Positions 18,505-27,775 of a stretch of DNA of 64,000 nucleotides are shown piece by piece. Both the position numbers and the translations under genes were made by a program. Origin of the DNA: SYFY01 sp041752315 (GTDB lineage Bacteria; Pseudomonadota; Gammaproteobacteria; Pseudomonadales; Azotimanducaceae); the NCBI GenBank assembly GCA_041752315.1, contig JBGSHJ010000052.1, positions 62,001 through 126,000 of the forward strand. Reading direction: 5' to 3'. Under the pieces are notes generated by a model, which did not search any database, was not told where the DNA came from, and saw nothing but the letters and a program-made list of their open reading frames with translations. The number at the start of each line of letters is the position of its first letter. Position 1 is the first letter of the stretch.

Positions 18505-19524
18505 GTGAACACAAATCGCCAATGGCTGCTCCGCAAACGCCCGCATGGCATGGTCAGCCGCGACAACTTCGAGTACGCCGAGGCACCTATTCCACAACCC
18601 GGCCCCGGCGAAGTGCTGGTGCGAACACTCTATCTCTCTTTCGATCCCACCCAGCGAGGCTGGATGGAAGATCGCGAAAGTTACGTGCCTCCGGTGCAGA
18701 TCGGTGAAGTCATGCGCGCTGGCTCCGTGGGTCAGGTGGTTGAGTCAAACCACCCTGGTTTTGCCCGGGGTGACGTGGTTCAGAGTACTGGCGGCTGGCA
18801 GGATTTCCAGGTGACGCGTCCGGACCAGGGCATGATGGGTCTGAGCAAACTGCCGGCAGGCCTGACGCCTGAGCTGGCGATGTCGGTATTTGGTGTTACC
18901 GGTCTGACCGCGTATTTCGGCATGCTGGATCTTGGACAACCCAAGGCCGGTGAGACCGTACTGGTTTCCGGTGCCGCAGGTGCGACAGGATCAATCGCTG
19001 GACAGATTGCGCGTATCAAAGGTTGCCGAGTGATCGGCATCGCCGGTGGTGCGGAGAAGTGCAAATGGTTGAAGGACGTTGCGCAGTTTGACGACGTGAT
19101 CGACTACAAGCGTGAAAACGTCGATCAGCGCATTGGCGAGTTGTGCCCGAAGAGGGTGGATGTGTTCTTCGACAATGTGGGTGGTGACATTCTTGAGGCG
19201 GCACTCAACCACATCAACATGAAGGCGCGAGTCGTGCTCTGCGGGGGCATCTCTGCATACAACGCAACCGAGCCGACACCCGGCCCCGTCAATCTGATGA
19301 ACCTGGTGATCATGCGTGCACGCATGGAAGGCTTCATCGTGATCGACTATCTGCCACGTGCGGCGGAAGCGATTGCCGACATGAGCCAATGGATCCAGTC
19401 AGGGCAGCTCAAGTACCAGGTTGATGTGCAGGAAGGCTTTGACAAGATCCCCGACACGCTCAACCGTCTGTTCACAGGCAAGAATCTCGGTAAGCAGCTG
19501 CTGAAACTCGCCGATCCATTCTAG
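18505..19524 (+). CDS. NADP-dependent oxidoreductase, leukotriene B4 dehydrogenase/CurA-like
   Basis: A 339-residue zinc-less medium-chain reductase of the LTB4DH/CurA type, which reduces alkenal and enone double bonds with NADPH. Features include the early SFDPTQRGWM block, the nucleotide-binding VSGAAGATGS loop and the C-terminal GKNLGKQLLKL. GTG 18505 is chosen because GAGGAA lies 7 nt upstream; ATG 18478 is in frame but has no good site. It has no zinc ligands. The substrate is unknown. Confidence 0.9.
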   Translation: MNTNRQWLLRKRPHGMVSRDNFEYAEAPIPQPGPGEVLVRTLYLSFDPTQRGWMEDRESYVPPVQIGEVMRAGSVGQVVESNHPGFARGDVVQSTGGWQDFQVTRPDQGMMGLSKLPAGLTPELAMSVFGVTGLTAYFGMLDLGQPKAGETVLVSGAAGATGSIAGQIARIKGCRVIGIAGGAEKCKWLKDVAQFDDVIDYKRENVDQRIGELCPKRVDVFFDNVGGDILEAALNHINMKARVVLCGGISAYNATEPTPGPVNLMNLVIMRARMEGFIVIDYLPRAAEAIADMSQWIQSGQLKYQVDVQEGFDKIPDTLNRLFTGKNLGKQLLKLADPF

Positions 19525-19526
19525 TT

Positions 19527-19566
19527 CGGAGCAAAACTCCGTAGACAGAAATCGGCCCGTTTTCTG
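19527..19566. terminator. Possible bidirectional terminator
   Basis: Two short stems (CGGAG/CTCCG and CAGAAA/TTTCTG) fill the 51-base gap between convergent genes. The second stem has a TTTT run on the plus strand. Stems are short, so this is only a candidate. Confidence 0.35.
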
Positions 19567-19575
19567 CTGAGCAGG

Positions 19576-20004
19576 CTAGGACTCCTTCCACGCAAAGGGC
19601 ACCACTTCAGTGGTGCCGTCGTCAAATTGCAGGCTTATGGAGATGGCCTCCCGGGTTTGCAGGCCAAAGATCATCAGGTGCATTCCACCGGGTTCGAAAC
19701 GGATGGAGTCGCCTGCTGGAATGGGTATGGTCTTCAATCGGCGCATTCGCATGATGTCGCCATCAACGATGGTGGTGTGCATTTCAATGGTCCGAATCTG
19801 CTCGCTGGTGGCCCCAACCAGGGTCAGGTCCTTGCCACTGCGGTTGACCAGTCGAAAGTAACCGGCTGTCTTGTCCAGGCTCGCCGGCGGCACACGCAAC
19901 CAGGCGTTCTCAACGGAAAGCGCGGAGATGGTGACATCTTTCGTATCGCTGCATGCAGACAGCAGCAGTACAAAGAGGAGCCAGACGGACAAGACTATGC
20001 GCAC
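19576..20004 (-). CDS. PCu(A)C-family copper chaperone lipoprotein
   Basis: From GTG 20004 the product is 142 residues. It has a lipoprotein signal (VRIVLSVWLLFVLLLSAC, lipobox LSAC) and a PCu(A)C domain. The copper ligands appear as EMH, MRM and GGMHLM in the expected H(M)x10MxxHxM arrangement. Relatives deliver Cu(I) to cytochrome oxidase in the periplasm. The start lies 10 bases inside the acyltransferase gene. ATG 20052 is a possible alternative but would displace the signal peptide from the N-terminus. Confidence 0.88.
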   Translation of the reverse strand: MRIVLSVWLLFVLLLSACSDTKDVTISALSVENAWLRVPPASLDKTAGYFRLVNRSGKDLTLVGATSEQIRTIEMHTTIVDGDIMRMRRLKTIPIPAGDSIRFEPGGMHLMIFGLQTREAISISLQFDDGTTEVVPFAWKES

Positions 20005-20960
20005 GTTTCGCCACTGCGCAGACTTTGTACGGTGCGTTGCATGCGATCCCATTGCGAAAACAGAAATTCCTTTTGTCCACCCGGGCCAGGAATGTCTGCA
20101 TAAGGTACGCGCCAGAAGTGAACTCGAACCTCGGTACCCAGCCATTCACCGGACAGCAGGCTTTCAAGTTGTCCGGCCATTTCGAAACCTGTGTGCGCGA
20201 TGAACAGGATGTCCAGACCAGGATTCGCATTGAGCATGGCCAACGAACCACCAAGACGTGGTGGCAGCAAATCGGGCCAGCGCTCGAGCAACTTTATCAA
20301 TTCTGGCTTGTTCGACTGGAGGAGCCTGTTCCGTTTGGTCACTGAAAAACGTGTGCCTTCGGGAAACATGGCAATGGCCTCGTTCACGCCCAACGTGGCC
20401 GTCAATTCATGAATGGCCCGAGCGGCACTTTCAGTATCCTCCCCACTGCGATCCACAAAATGATTGGGAATCCGATTGCCGCCGATATCGAGCGCTGGGT
20501 CCCACAACAACTCACGCTTGAGCACATACCGGAGTTTGACTTTCATCGGTCGACCATAGAGGACGACGGGCAGGACGGTGTCAGCCAGGCTTGCGTGTCG
20601 AGGAAACACGATGCAGGGGGGGCCAGTCAACGCTGCGGTGCCTGTGGCTGTGAAAGTGAGCTTGAAGCACCTCGCAACCCAGTCCCGCAATGCGTTGGCC
20701 CACCAATACTGTATAACCTGATTGCGATCGACAAAATCTGCCCTTCCAGCACCAGACAGCCAGACCCAGGTCATGCGAGCAATACCGATGAGCTCGCAGA
20801 CGAGATAACCGCCAGTGAACAGGAGCGTTGCGACCGCACCCCGCGCAGACGTCAGGCGAGAGACAAGCCAGGCTGCGACAAACAAGAAGGGAAACGTGAT
20901 TGCAAACAGGATGCTTGCGGCAACAAGCGCTGGAATGGTGATGAGTCTACGCAGCAGCAA
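19995..20960 (-). CDS. 1-acyl-glycerol-3-phosphate acyltransferase-like protein
   Basis: A 321-residue PlsC-family protein with an N-terminal membrane anchor. The acyltransferase HX4D motif is HASLAD, followed by the phosphate-binding FPEGTRF. The family acylates lysophosphatidic acid or related lysolipids at the inner membrane. It is longer than typical PlsC (about 240 residues) and closer in size to the YihG-like branch. It overlaps the MATE gene by 14 bases and the copper-chaperone gene by 10. Confidence 0.88.
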   Translation of the reverse strand: MLLRRLITIPALVAASILFAITFPFLFVAAWLVSRLTSARGAVATLLFTGGYLVCELIGIARMTWVWLSGAGRADFVDRNQVIQYWWANALRDWVARCFKLTFTATGTAALTGPPCIVFPRHASLADTVLPVVLYGRPMKVKLRYVLKRELLWDPALDIGGNRIPNHFVDRSGEDTESAARAIHELTATLGVNEAIAMFPEGTRFSVTKRNRLLQSNKPELIKLLERWPDLLPPRLGGSLAMLNANPGLDILFIAHTGFEMAGQLESLLSGEWLGTEVRVHFWRVPYADIPGPGGQKEFLFSQWDRMQRTVQSLRSGETCA

Positions 20961-22290
20961 TGGCAGGAATCCTGGTTTGCAACCAGAGGTAGCCTACCGC
21001 ACCCATGATGAGATTGCTGGCAAGCGTGGCGATGAAGATGCCGTGATATCCGTAAAAGTGGTTCAGCGTCCAGGCTAGAGGCAGGAACAGGAAGAACATG
21101 CGGGTAAAGGACATGATTGTACTGGGCATGGGCTTGCCAAGGGCGTTGAATGATGCTGAGGCCATCATGAGAACTCCCCACATTCCATAACCCCATGGCA
21201 CCACGGCCAGGTACCAGCCAGCGGTGTCGATGACGGTCTTTGAGCCTTCAATCCACCCCGCGAACGTCTCCCCGAAAACGTAGAGGACGGCGGCCATGAA
21301 CAACCCCCACGCGATGCAGAACTGGTAGGAAACCCGCAGTCCCTCACGAACCCGGTCGTGTTTCCCGGCGCCGAAATTCTGACCGACAAATGGGCCTATG
21401 CTTCCCGACAGCGCAAAAAACAGCATCACCGCAATGCCCTCGATCCGTGTCGCAACCCCGTAGGCGGCGACAACTATCTCGCCGTGACGGGCAAGCAGCG
21501 CGGTAATGAGCGCGGCCGTGATGGGGCCGATCATCTGGGTGGCCATGGCTGGCAGACCAATGTGCAGAATGCGCCTCATTGACTCTGCGATTCCATTCCA
21601 CACAGATCGCAGGAGCACCAGATTCTCACGAACCACGTAGTACAACAGTACTCCGGACGTGACAACCCGGGACGCGGTCATGGCAGCCGCCGCCCCGGCC
21701 AGTTCCATGCGTGGCATACCAAACCAGCCGAAGATCAAGATCGGGTCAATGACGAGATTCAGGACTGCACCAAGGGTCATCACCAGACCAGGTACACCCG
21801 CCCGCCCGTTCGCCCGCATGATGCTGCTGGCGATCATGGTGAGTGTAAACAGCACAACACCGGGATAGTAGATATCCAGGTAGTCGTGGATCAGAACGAG
21901 CAGACGATCATCAGCACCAAGTAGTCGGAAGGCGGGATCGATGACAAGCCATCCAACAAACGAAAGTGTCGACATCAGCATAGCGGTGACCATCAGGCTG
22001 TGCGTCCCCAGCCGTCTGTTCTCCTCCACGTTGCCACCACCAACACTGCGGGCGATGACCGATGAAGTCCCGATGCTGATACCGAGTGCGATGCTCGTGA
22101 GAATCATCGTCAGCGGAAAGGTAAAGGTCACGGCTGCGATCGCCGAATGGCCAAGTTGGCCAAGGAATCCCATCTCCAGCGTTTGCACGACGATCGTCGA
22201 TGAAACACCAAGCATCATGGGGGCGGTTAGGCGGGAGAGAGTGGTAGTTACGTCTCCTTCAGAAAGGGAACTTGTAGCAGGACCTCTCAT
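20947..22290 (-). CDS. MATE-family multidrug/metabolite exporter
   Basis: A 447-residue protein with 12 predicted membrane helices in two related halves. The N-terminus reads LTAPMMLGVSSTIVVQTLEM, and helix 7 contains GLPAMATQMIG, as in MATE exporters. It probably expels organic cations by Na+ or H+ exchange. The ATG lies 19 bases after the end of the histidine kinase gene on the same strand. Base composition here is high-GC, in contrast to the kinase, so the boundary of the low-GC segment is near 22300. Confidence 0.9.
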   Translation of the reverse strand: MRGPATSSLSEGDVTTTLSRLTAPMMLGVSSTIVVQTLEMGFLGQLGHSAIAAVTFTFPLTMILTSIALGISIGTSSVIARSVGGGNVEENRRLGTHSLMVTAMLMSTLSFVGWLVIDPAFRLLGADDRLLVLIHDYLDIYYPGVVLFTLTMIASSIMRANGRAGVPGLVMTLGAVLNLVIDPILIFGWFGMPRMELAGAAAAMTASRVVTSGVLLYYVVRENLVLLRSVWNGIAESMRRILHIGLPAMATQMIGPITAALITALLARHGEIVVAAYGVATRIEGIAVMLFFALSGSIGPFVGQNFGAGKHDRVREGLRVSYQFCIAWGLFMAAVLYVFGETFAGWIEGSKTVIDTAGWYLAVVPWGYGMWGVLMMASASFNALGKPMPSTIMSFTRMFFLFLPLAWTLNHFYGYHGIFIATLASNLIMGAVGYLWLQTRIPAIAAA

Positions 22291-22308
22291 AGAAGACGAC
22301 GTATTTGG

Positions 22309-23679
22309 TTAGCCTGCTGGAATGTAATGGTGGAGTCTTCTCCGTCGGTTCTTCTTTCCCTCGGGAAATGTGAGCTGTAGCGTAGTCCGTTGTGGGTTTT
22401 CGTTCAAAACGGATATGGTTCCACCAATTTCTTCCATCACTAGCCGGCAAAAACTCAACCCGATTCCTGTTCCCTCTCCAGCTAACGTCGTTGTGAAGAA
22501 GCGCTCGAAGATCTGGTCCTGCTCACTGACAGCTAAACCTGGCCCATTGTCTTCCACAATAACTACGTTTTCTTTTACCCCTAGGCTACCAACTTGTATT
22601 CGAACGTATGAGTCAGAGGACTTTTGAGAGTAATAGACTGCGTTCTTTAACAAGTTGAAGAAGACGTGGATTATTAGAAGTTTCGGGGCAACTACTTCGA
22701 AATCTCTAACCACTTCGATTCGTTGAATGTTCCTTTCGTGTTGATTGTTTGCGGGATACCTGTTCATCGCTGCAATGATCGCGATGGATACGTTGAAGCG
22801 ATCAAATTCTCTTCTATCAGGGATTTTACGACCCGATTTGACGAGAAGCATATCGATTATAGTGTTTGAATAGCTGACCTCGCGATCAATGGCGTCGAAA
22901 AGTTCCTTCAAAATTATCACTTGATTCGATCTAAGAGTAGCGGGAACTAAACCTGCGGAACGTGCTTTAGAGTAAGCATCAAGTAAAATCTCAATTTGGT
23001 TTGATGTGCCTTTCGCATACATGCGAATTGCCGCCAATGGAGTACGAAGTTCGTGAGCTATGTTGCTACCTACTATGTGAGCAGCCTCGGCCTTTGCTTC
23101 TTCGGTGAGTCTGATGTTCTGATTTGCCACGCTACCAACAAGAATCATAGTTAGGTATGCGCCCGCACTTAATGCCGTGACTCTATATAGCTCTTGGAAA
23201 TTCTGTATTTCTTGCCAATACAGCGGCATCAGAACAAAAAACGTACCGATAGTCCAAAAGAGTATTGTAACCCTAATGCTGTTGCACAGCTGTATCAGAA
23301 GAAACAATGCGGTGATGTATTGAAGCAACAACATGTAGTGCACTTCTGATCCGACAGCTGTATTGGCAGCGGATTGAGTCAACATGAAACCGAAACCGAA
23401 GGGAAGAACAAAAATTGCAACAAGCGACCACACATAGTGAGCGTAGTCCTGCCAAAAATGATTCCAGTATTTGTGTGTACACATGATGAGCATGGAGATG
23501 CACATCATCGACCGAATTGGCATCGTATTGAATTCAAGCTCTGCGACGTAGATGTCGTAAAGTCCTGCGACAGGAATGAAAGTAGACGCGATTCCAAACT
23601 GGCGTACAAACGGTAGCCACAGGTCGGTGGCAACTCGTACTTCGTCTCCTAAGATTTTTGGTAGTTTTGAGGTACGCAT
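22309..23679 (-). CDS. CqsS-like membrane sensor histidine kinase
   Basis: A 456-residue sensor kinase. Residues 20-185 form about six hydrophobic segments with no periplasmic domain, as in CqsS/LqsS quorum sensors. The H-box is NIAHELRTPL with phospho-acceptor His209. The kinase domain shows the N-box HVFFNLLKNAV (Asn346), the G1 box EDNGPG and the G2 box GEGTGIGLSF. The segment YSNTIIDMLL after the H-box also resembles CqsS. Unlike CqsS there is no receiver domain, and no response regulator is visible in the window. Low GC matches the neighbouring signalling genes. The ligand is unknown. Confidence 0.87.
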   Translation of the reverse strand: MRTSKLPKILGDEVRVATDLWLPFVRQFGIASTFIPVAGLYDIYVAELEFNTMPIRSMMCISMLIMCTHKYWNHFWQDYAHYVWSLVAIFVLPFGFGFMLTQSAANTAVGSEVHYMLLLQYITALFLLIQLCNSIRVTILFWTIGTFFVLMPLYWQEIQNFQELYRVTALSAGAYLTMILVGSVANQNIRLTEEAKAEAAHIVGSNIAHELRTPLAAIRMYAKGTSNQIEILLDAYSKARSAGLVPATLRSNQVIILKELFDAIDREVSYSNTIIDMLLVKSGRKIPDRREFDRFNVSIAIIAAMNRYPANNQHERNIQRIEVVRDFEVVAPKLLIIHVFFNLLKNAVYYSQKSSDSYVRIQVGSLGVKENVVIVEDNGPGLAVSEQDQIFERFFTTTLAGEGTGIGLSFCRLVMEEIGGTISVLNENPQRTTLQLTFPEGKKNRRRRLHHYIPAG

Positions 23680-24609
23680 ACTTGATCTGGATTCCGGTAC
23701 TTTGTCTTAATTCAAAATTGAGCGAAAAGCTAGAGTCAATTGACCCCAAACTTAAAGGGTTCTAGTCAATCTCGTGGAAATTCTGCCAACCACAGGTCGA
23801 TCCAGCATCGTGTGACCTGGTGACGAATATGTCTTTCCAACGACGACTATTAGTCCGTAGTCGATCTCGTGTAGATTTGACAAAGCGCTGATCTAGCCGG
23901 ATGCGGAGATTTTCAAGAAGGATCTGCGCTACGGGTGCACCAACGATGTCCGGATTGGGACGTTGAATGCCGTTGACACCTAGGCCCTGAAGGACAGCAA
24001 ATGCTGCTCGGTGAATTACGTTTTCAAGCGGACTTGTAAGTCGCTTAAGTACAAGTGTGCTCATCGGAAAGAGTTCGCAAGTGGCGAGATGGGATCGACG
24101 ACTGGGTTTTGAGGGTGACGGATTGCCACCTGTTCCAGATCTCCCGTCGACGAGCTTGGCCTTCGCGGCCACGCCGAATTGAAGGTTCCGATGTGCGGAC
24201 TGTTTTTTGACGGTGCGTCGGCTGCGGCCACTTTCCATCACTTGGTGATTTGGCAACAGCCCTGTCTAGGAACCGCGTGCGATCGGCCGCATGCGGTTTT
24301 CAGCATGGTTGTTGACCGATGGCAGCCTATCTCGCTGACGCCACTGACAAACCTCGCCTTGCAACAGGTGCAATCGTCACAATCCAACTTGCCGGACCAT
24401 GCTGCAAGTAGGCGGCTGGCATCGGCACCGTGATCTCATCGACATAGAACCACGATTAACGATATCCGGCGTCATCAGAGGCAGGAAATCTTATTCTACG
24501 GACTAAGAGAACCAACGAAAACTCAGCGCTGGAGATAGGGCGGATTGGATGAAAGAGCAGACACATGGTAGAGAGCTTTCAATAGTGGTTTGACTGACAA
24601 GGACACGTA
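23680..24609 (-). other. 930-base spacer with a possible decayed gene
   Basis: No convincing gene lies here. A minus-strand open frame at 23762-24256 has no ribosome binding site and no family I recognise; its most protein-like part starts at ATG 24064 (about 100 residues, around HRAAFAVLQGLG). The stretch 23.76-24.44 kb looks higher in GC than the genes on either side, so it may be a remnant of an older gene or an insertion inside the signalling island. A short AT-rich tract near 24450-24600 could hold a promoter. Confidence 0.35.
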
Positions 24610-26106
24610 TTATTGCCTCTTGGTCCGACGCGAAGCGGTCGCGGCGACAGCTCTTCCGATTGGTCCGAATAAGCGATACAGATTCAATCGAATTGAACTC
24701 ATTTGACTGACGCCATGGATCTGGTGCTTTTCAACAAACTCGGAAACTCTTTGCCAGACTACTGCCCAAGCAACAGGACCAACGTTCAACCCGGACATAG
24801 CTTTCGGTACGCTCACGTACATCAGATGTTGCTCGACACCCGGATACAGTGGCATCTCGAAGGTAATTCCAGCCTCTTGTAACCCCATCTTCTTATACAT
24901 AGGAACTAGCTCCTTAGAGGTTGAGATGACAGCGAAGTCTCTATTCGCTCGCAGCGTGGCAATTGCGATGTGCTGAATCATTGAGTACCACAGATCTCCT
25001 CTTCTGTAGTCAGGATGAGTTACAGCGCGACTGCATTCCACAATCTGATCGCGTCGAGGAAACGAACTCGGTAGTTGCACGTAATTTTCGACTTCTAGCC
25101 GGTCTCCAAACTCTGCGAATCCGAGTCGGATCGTGCCGACGATTTTTCCTTTGAACTTTCCAGCAAGAATTCGACTCGTTGAATCAAATCGATCGGACAT
25201 TGCCGCGTATGTGTAGGAAGCTGGCACTTTTCCTACGCCCTTGTTCGCGAGGAGTCTCAGTTCAAGTACTTCTTGAAAGTCTGCTTGGCTTTTGATGTAA
25301 AAAAAGTCTACTCCTTTAGAAAACGAAAGGGGGCGAAATCCCGCCGATTTGACGTCTACAACGGAATCGGCGTTGCTGAACTGGATCAAATACTGACCGA
25401 TAGTTTCTCTCTGACTTGCTGTGAGCTGAATGAACTCTAGGCCCAACTCTAGATAATCTTTTCCACTTTCTGCAGTCAGGGCGGTACGGATAATTCGCAC
25501 GTTGATGGAAGAGTAACCGGTCATCGGAAAACTAATTTGTAACTCGAGGATCATCCCTTGTACTAAAAACTTGTTTCGCAGACTTGTTAAAGCCCGCATT
25601 CCTCGTCCCGCGATATCTCTTACTGTCAGATATATGAAGTCGTTAAACTGAGACGGATTTGGTGCGATCGCAACCGGGTAAAATTGGCTACTGCAGATCC
25701 ATCGTTGCGAAAACCGTCTTTCGTCTGTTGGGGAGCTAGGTGTTGGAGAACTGTAGAGACGGATAACAATGAGTTCGAGCCCTTTAACGTTTTCACCTAT
25801 CTCAACTATGATCCCCTGAAGCTGGCTGACTTGCTTTCCAACTTGAAGCGAGATTTCTAGAGGCTCACCTTTCTTGAACTTGCTTGCATCTGGGACAAGG
25901 ATTTCAACCCCTAGTGGGCTCAATTTCCAAACACGAACTTGTTGCTGCTCCAGGTCCGGATCGGATGTCCTAACTCTCGCACGAATGAGATCATTTTCCC
26001 GCACATCAGCGGGAAAGATAATGTCGTGGACTTCCTTGAAGTCGAGGTCTTCGAAGTCACGCAACTTTAACAGGTCTTGGCTCAACCCCACTCTCCTGAG
26101 TTTCAA
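24610..26106 (-). CDS. PilZ domain fused to FeeM/autoinducer-synthase-like acyltransferase
   Basis: A 498-residue protein. Residues 30-110 look like a PilZ-like beta domain. Residues 120-245 are a PilZ domain with the c-di-GMP RxxxR signature (R131...R135) and DIAGRG at 164-169, where the usual Ser is Ala. Residues 265-440 resemble the GNAT-fold N-acyl amino acid synthase (FeeM) and acyl-homoserine lactone synthase group, including VECSRAVTHPDYRR and a C-terminal FEMPLYPGVEQHLMYV block. The upper limit is a TTG; TTG 26085 with AGGAGA 6 nt upstream may be the true start. It overlaps the cyclase gene by about 50 bases. Likely product: a long-chain N-acyl signal or lipid, made under c-di-GMP control. 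Confidence 0.8.
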   Translation of the reverse strand: MKLRRVGLSQDLLKLRDFEDLDFKEVHDIIFPADVRENDLIRARVRTSDPDLEQQQVRVWKLSPLGVEILVPDASKFKKGEPLEISLQVGKQVSQLQGIIVEIGENVKGLELIVIRLYSSPTPSSPTDERRFSQRWICSSQFYPVAIAPNPSQFNDFIYLTVRDIAGRGMRALTSLRNKFLVQGMILELQISFPMTGYSSINVRIIRTALTAESGKDYLELGLEFIQLTASQRETIGQYLIQFSNADSVVDVKSAGFRPLSFSKGVDFFYIKSQADFQEVLELRLLANKGVGKVPASYTYAAMSDRFDSTSRILAGKFKGKIVGTIRLGFAEFGDRLEVENYVQLPSSFPRRDQIVECSRAVTHPDYRRGDLWYSMIQHIAIATLRANRDFAVISTSKELVPMYKKMGLQEAGITFEMPLYPGVEQHLMYVSVPKAMSGLNVGPVAWAVVWQRVSEFVEKHQIHGVSQMSSIRLNLYRLFGPIGRAVAATASRRTKRQ

Positions 26107-27502
26107 CTGCTAATTTATAGAACGCGTCGAAATGTTGTCTGTTGGACTCGTTGGGGGACATAACAAATATGAACTTCTCGTCCGAAAAATTCCGGACAGT
26201 CACCCCTAGATCGTGCAGGTGCAGTTTTTTTCCGCTTGGCCGAAGGCCGAGTTGCATGAGCATGCTGTGTGCGCTGCTCGATAGAACAATGTCACCAGAT
26301 TGTAACAACACAGATATTTTTGGGTTCTTCGTGATCTCGTCAATTCTGCTAAGCAAATTGACCGGGGAACCTAGCGCAGTTATTTCGACAGATGAATCAA
26401 ATCCGCCAACATTCCCTACATAAGCTTCTCCGGTAGCGATGAGGATGTATCGAGTTATTTTTTCGCCTTCGGTTGATCCCAGATTCTGAGATTGATTGAT
26501 CTCAGCAATTTGGAACCCTGCGCGCAATGATCTTAGTAGATTCAGATGGGGACTGCCGCCATCAAAATAAGCAAAGATCAAATCTCCGATCTTCCTAGGC
26601 ACTCCTCCATTGTCGTCGATCGCGGACGTGCAAGCTTTTACGTTCGGGAGCACGAGTTCACCAACGAATTGTTCTAGGTTCTTCGAGGCTTCAGTAAATC
26701 CTCGTATGTCGCTGAAGAGACACGCAACGTTCTTCTTTCTCGGACGTAACACTTCATCGATTGCTTGAAGTACCGTCATATCCCCTGATTGAAGGTGTGA
26801 GTCCAGTCGTTTGGCGATTTCACCGGGGATGAAAGATTTGATCCTGTCAGTGAATTCGATGTTTAACTCGATGTTTCGTCTCTGCGAATCAGTATTTTGC
26901 TGGGTAAGCAAGAAGTAGCGTATATCAGCAACATATCCACCGCGAGACGCAATGATCAGAATTAGCGTAACAAAAGCAGCGCTCAGCAGCGTCGGCGTTG
27001 GTATTCCAGTTGCGATTAGGGCACTCCACTGGAGTACGAAAGCACTTAGAACAAAGAACACACTTGCTAAGACAGATGCTCGTAGTACCAAGGTACTTAT
27101 TCCGACAAAAAGGAAGCAGTACATCCAGGGTGCGTCGGGGTAGATGACAGTAACTTCTGCTTGGGAATAGCAAAACAGAAGAAGTGCTAGAACTGCTGGG
27201 ACTCGATAGTAGTGAAAGCGAGAGAGTGGAGACAAATAGAAAGCTAGTGCAGCTAAGGCTACCGTGGCCATCGAAAGTCTGAACAGTAACCAAGATCTGA
27301 GGGGTTCTAAACCCATTGGCTTGTCGAACAGGAAGTAGTGTGCGACATATAGCGCCGCAGCAAGGGGGAAAAAGACCCGTGCGACGCCAATAAAATCGTG
27401 CCTTTCCTTGTCATCCCAAGTTTGTTGCCAAGGCGTAGCTTCGAGCAAAGTCTGTGGGAAGACATAGGCAAGTGCTTTTCCAATGACGCTCGTTGGATTC
27501 AT
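26057..27502 (-). CDS. Membrane class III adenylate/guanylate cyclase
   Basis: From ATG 27502 the protein is 481 residues; the frame extends to a TTG at 27640 with a poor binding site. Residues 37-185 form five or six membrane segments. Residues 257-450 are a class III cyclase domain with metal Asp265 (FSDIRGFT), Asp307 (KIGDLIFAYF), the adenine-selecting candidate Lys304, and catalytic Asn382/Arg386 (GSPVNLLSRI). The lysine favours ATP over GTP. The membrane part has no recognised sensor domain. It overlaps the PilZ/FeeM-like gene, so the two are translationally coupled. Confidence 0.86.
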   Translation of the reverse strand: MNPTSVIGKALAYVFPQTLLEATPWQQTWDDKERHDFIGVARVFFPLAAALYVAHYFLFDKPMGLEPLRSWLLFRLSMATVALAALAFYLSPLSRFHYYRVPAVLALLLFCYSQAEVTVIYPDAPWMYCFLFVGISTLVLRASVLASVFFVLSAFVLQWSALIATGIPTPTLLSAAFVTLILIIASRGGYVADIRYFLLTQQNTDSQRRNIELNIEFTDRIKSFIPGEIAKRLDSHLQSGDMTVLQAIDEVLRPRKKNVACLFSDIRGFTEASKNLEQFVGELVLPNVKACTSAIDDNGGVPRKIGDLIFAYFDGGSPHLNLLRSLRAGFQIAEINQSQNLGSTEGEKITRYILIATGEAYVGNVGGFDSSVEITALGSPVNLLSRIDEITKNPKISVLLQSGDIVLSSSAHSMLMQLGLRPSGKKLHLHDLGVTVRNFSDEKFIFVMSPNESNRQHFDAFYKLAVETQESGVEPRPVKVA

Positions 27503-27775
27503 GGATGCTGTGAGAGCCAATGGCTGTTCATTTAGAAAAGAGTTACTTGTGAGAAGTCCGTCCCATTTCACAATCCGCGCAGATTTCGGTCGTAGTGACG
27601 AGCGATGGAGTAGGTTGAGCAATGTAGTCGTGCAAATCAATGACCTTCAAAGATTAGTGTTAACCGTGTCATCCTGTAGAAGATAAAACGTTTCATACGC
27701 TAATCAGAAAATGTGAAGTCGGAGTGTGGGCCGGGAATAGCCAAGGCTGGGAACTTGGAAATGCAGTCGCGGTGC

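Noticed and set aside
23762..24256. 164-codon minus-strand frame in the spacer
   Set aside because: No ribosome binding site, no recognised family and a TTG start; kept only as a possible remnant in the spacer entry.
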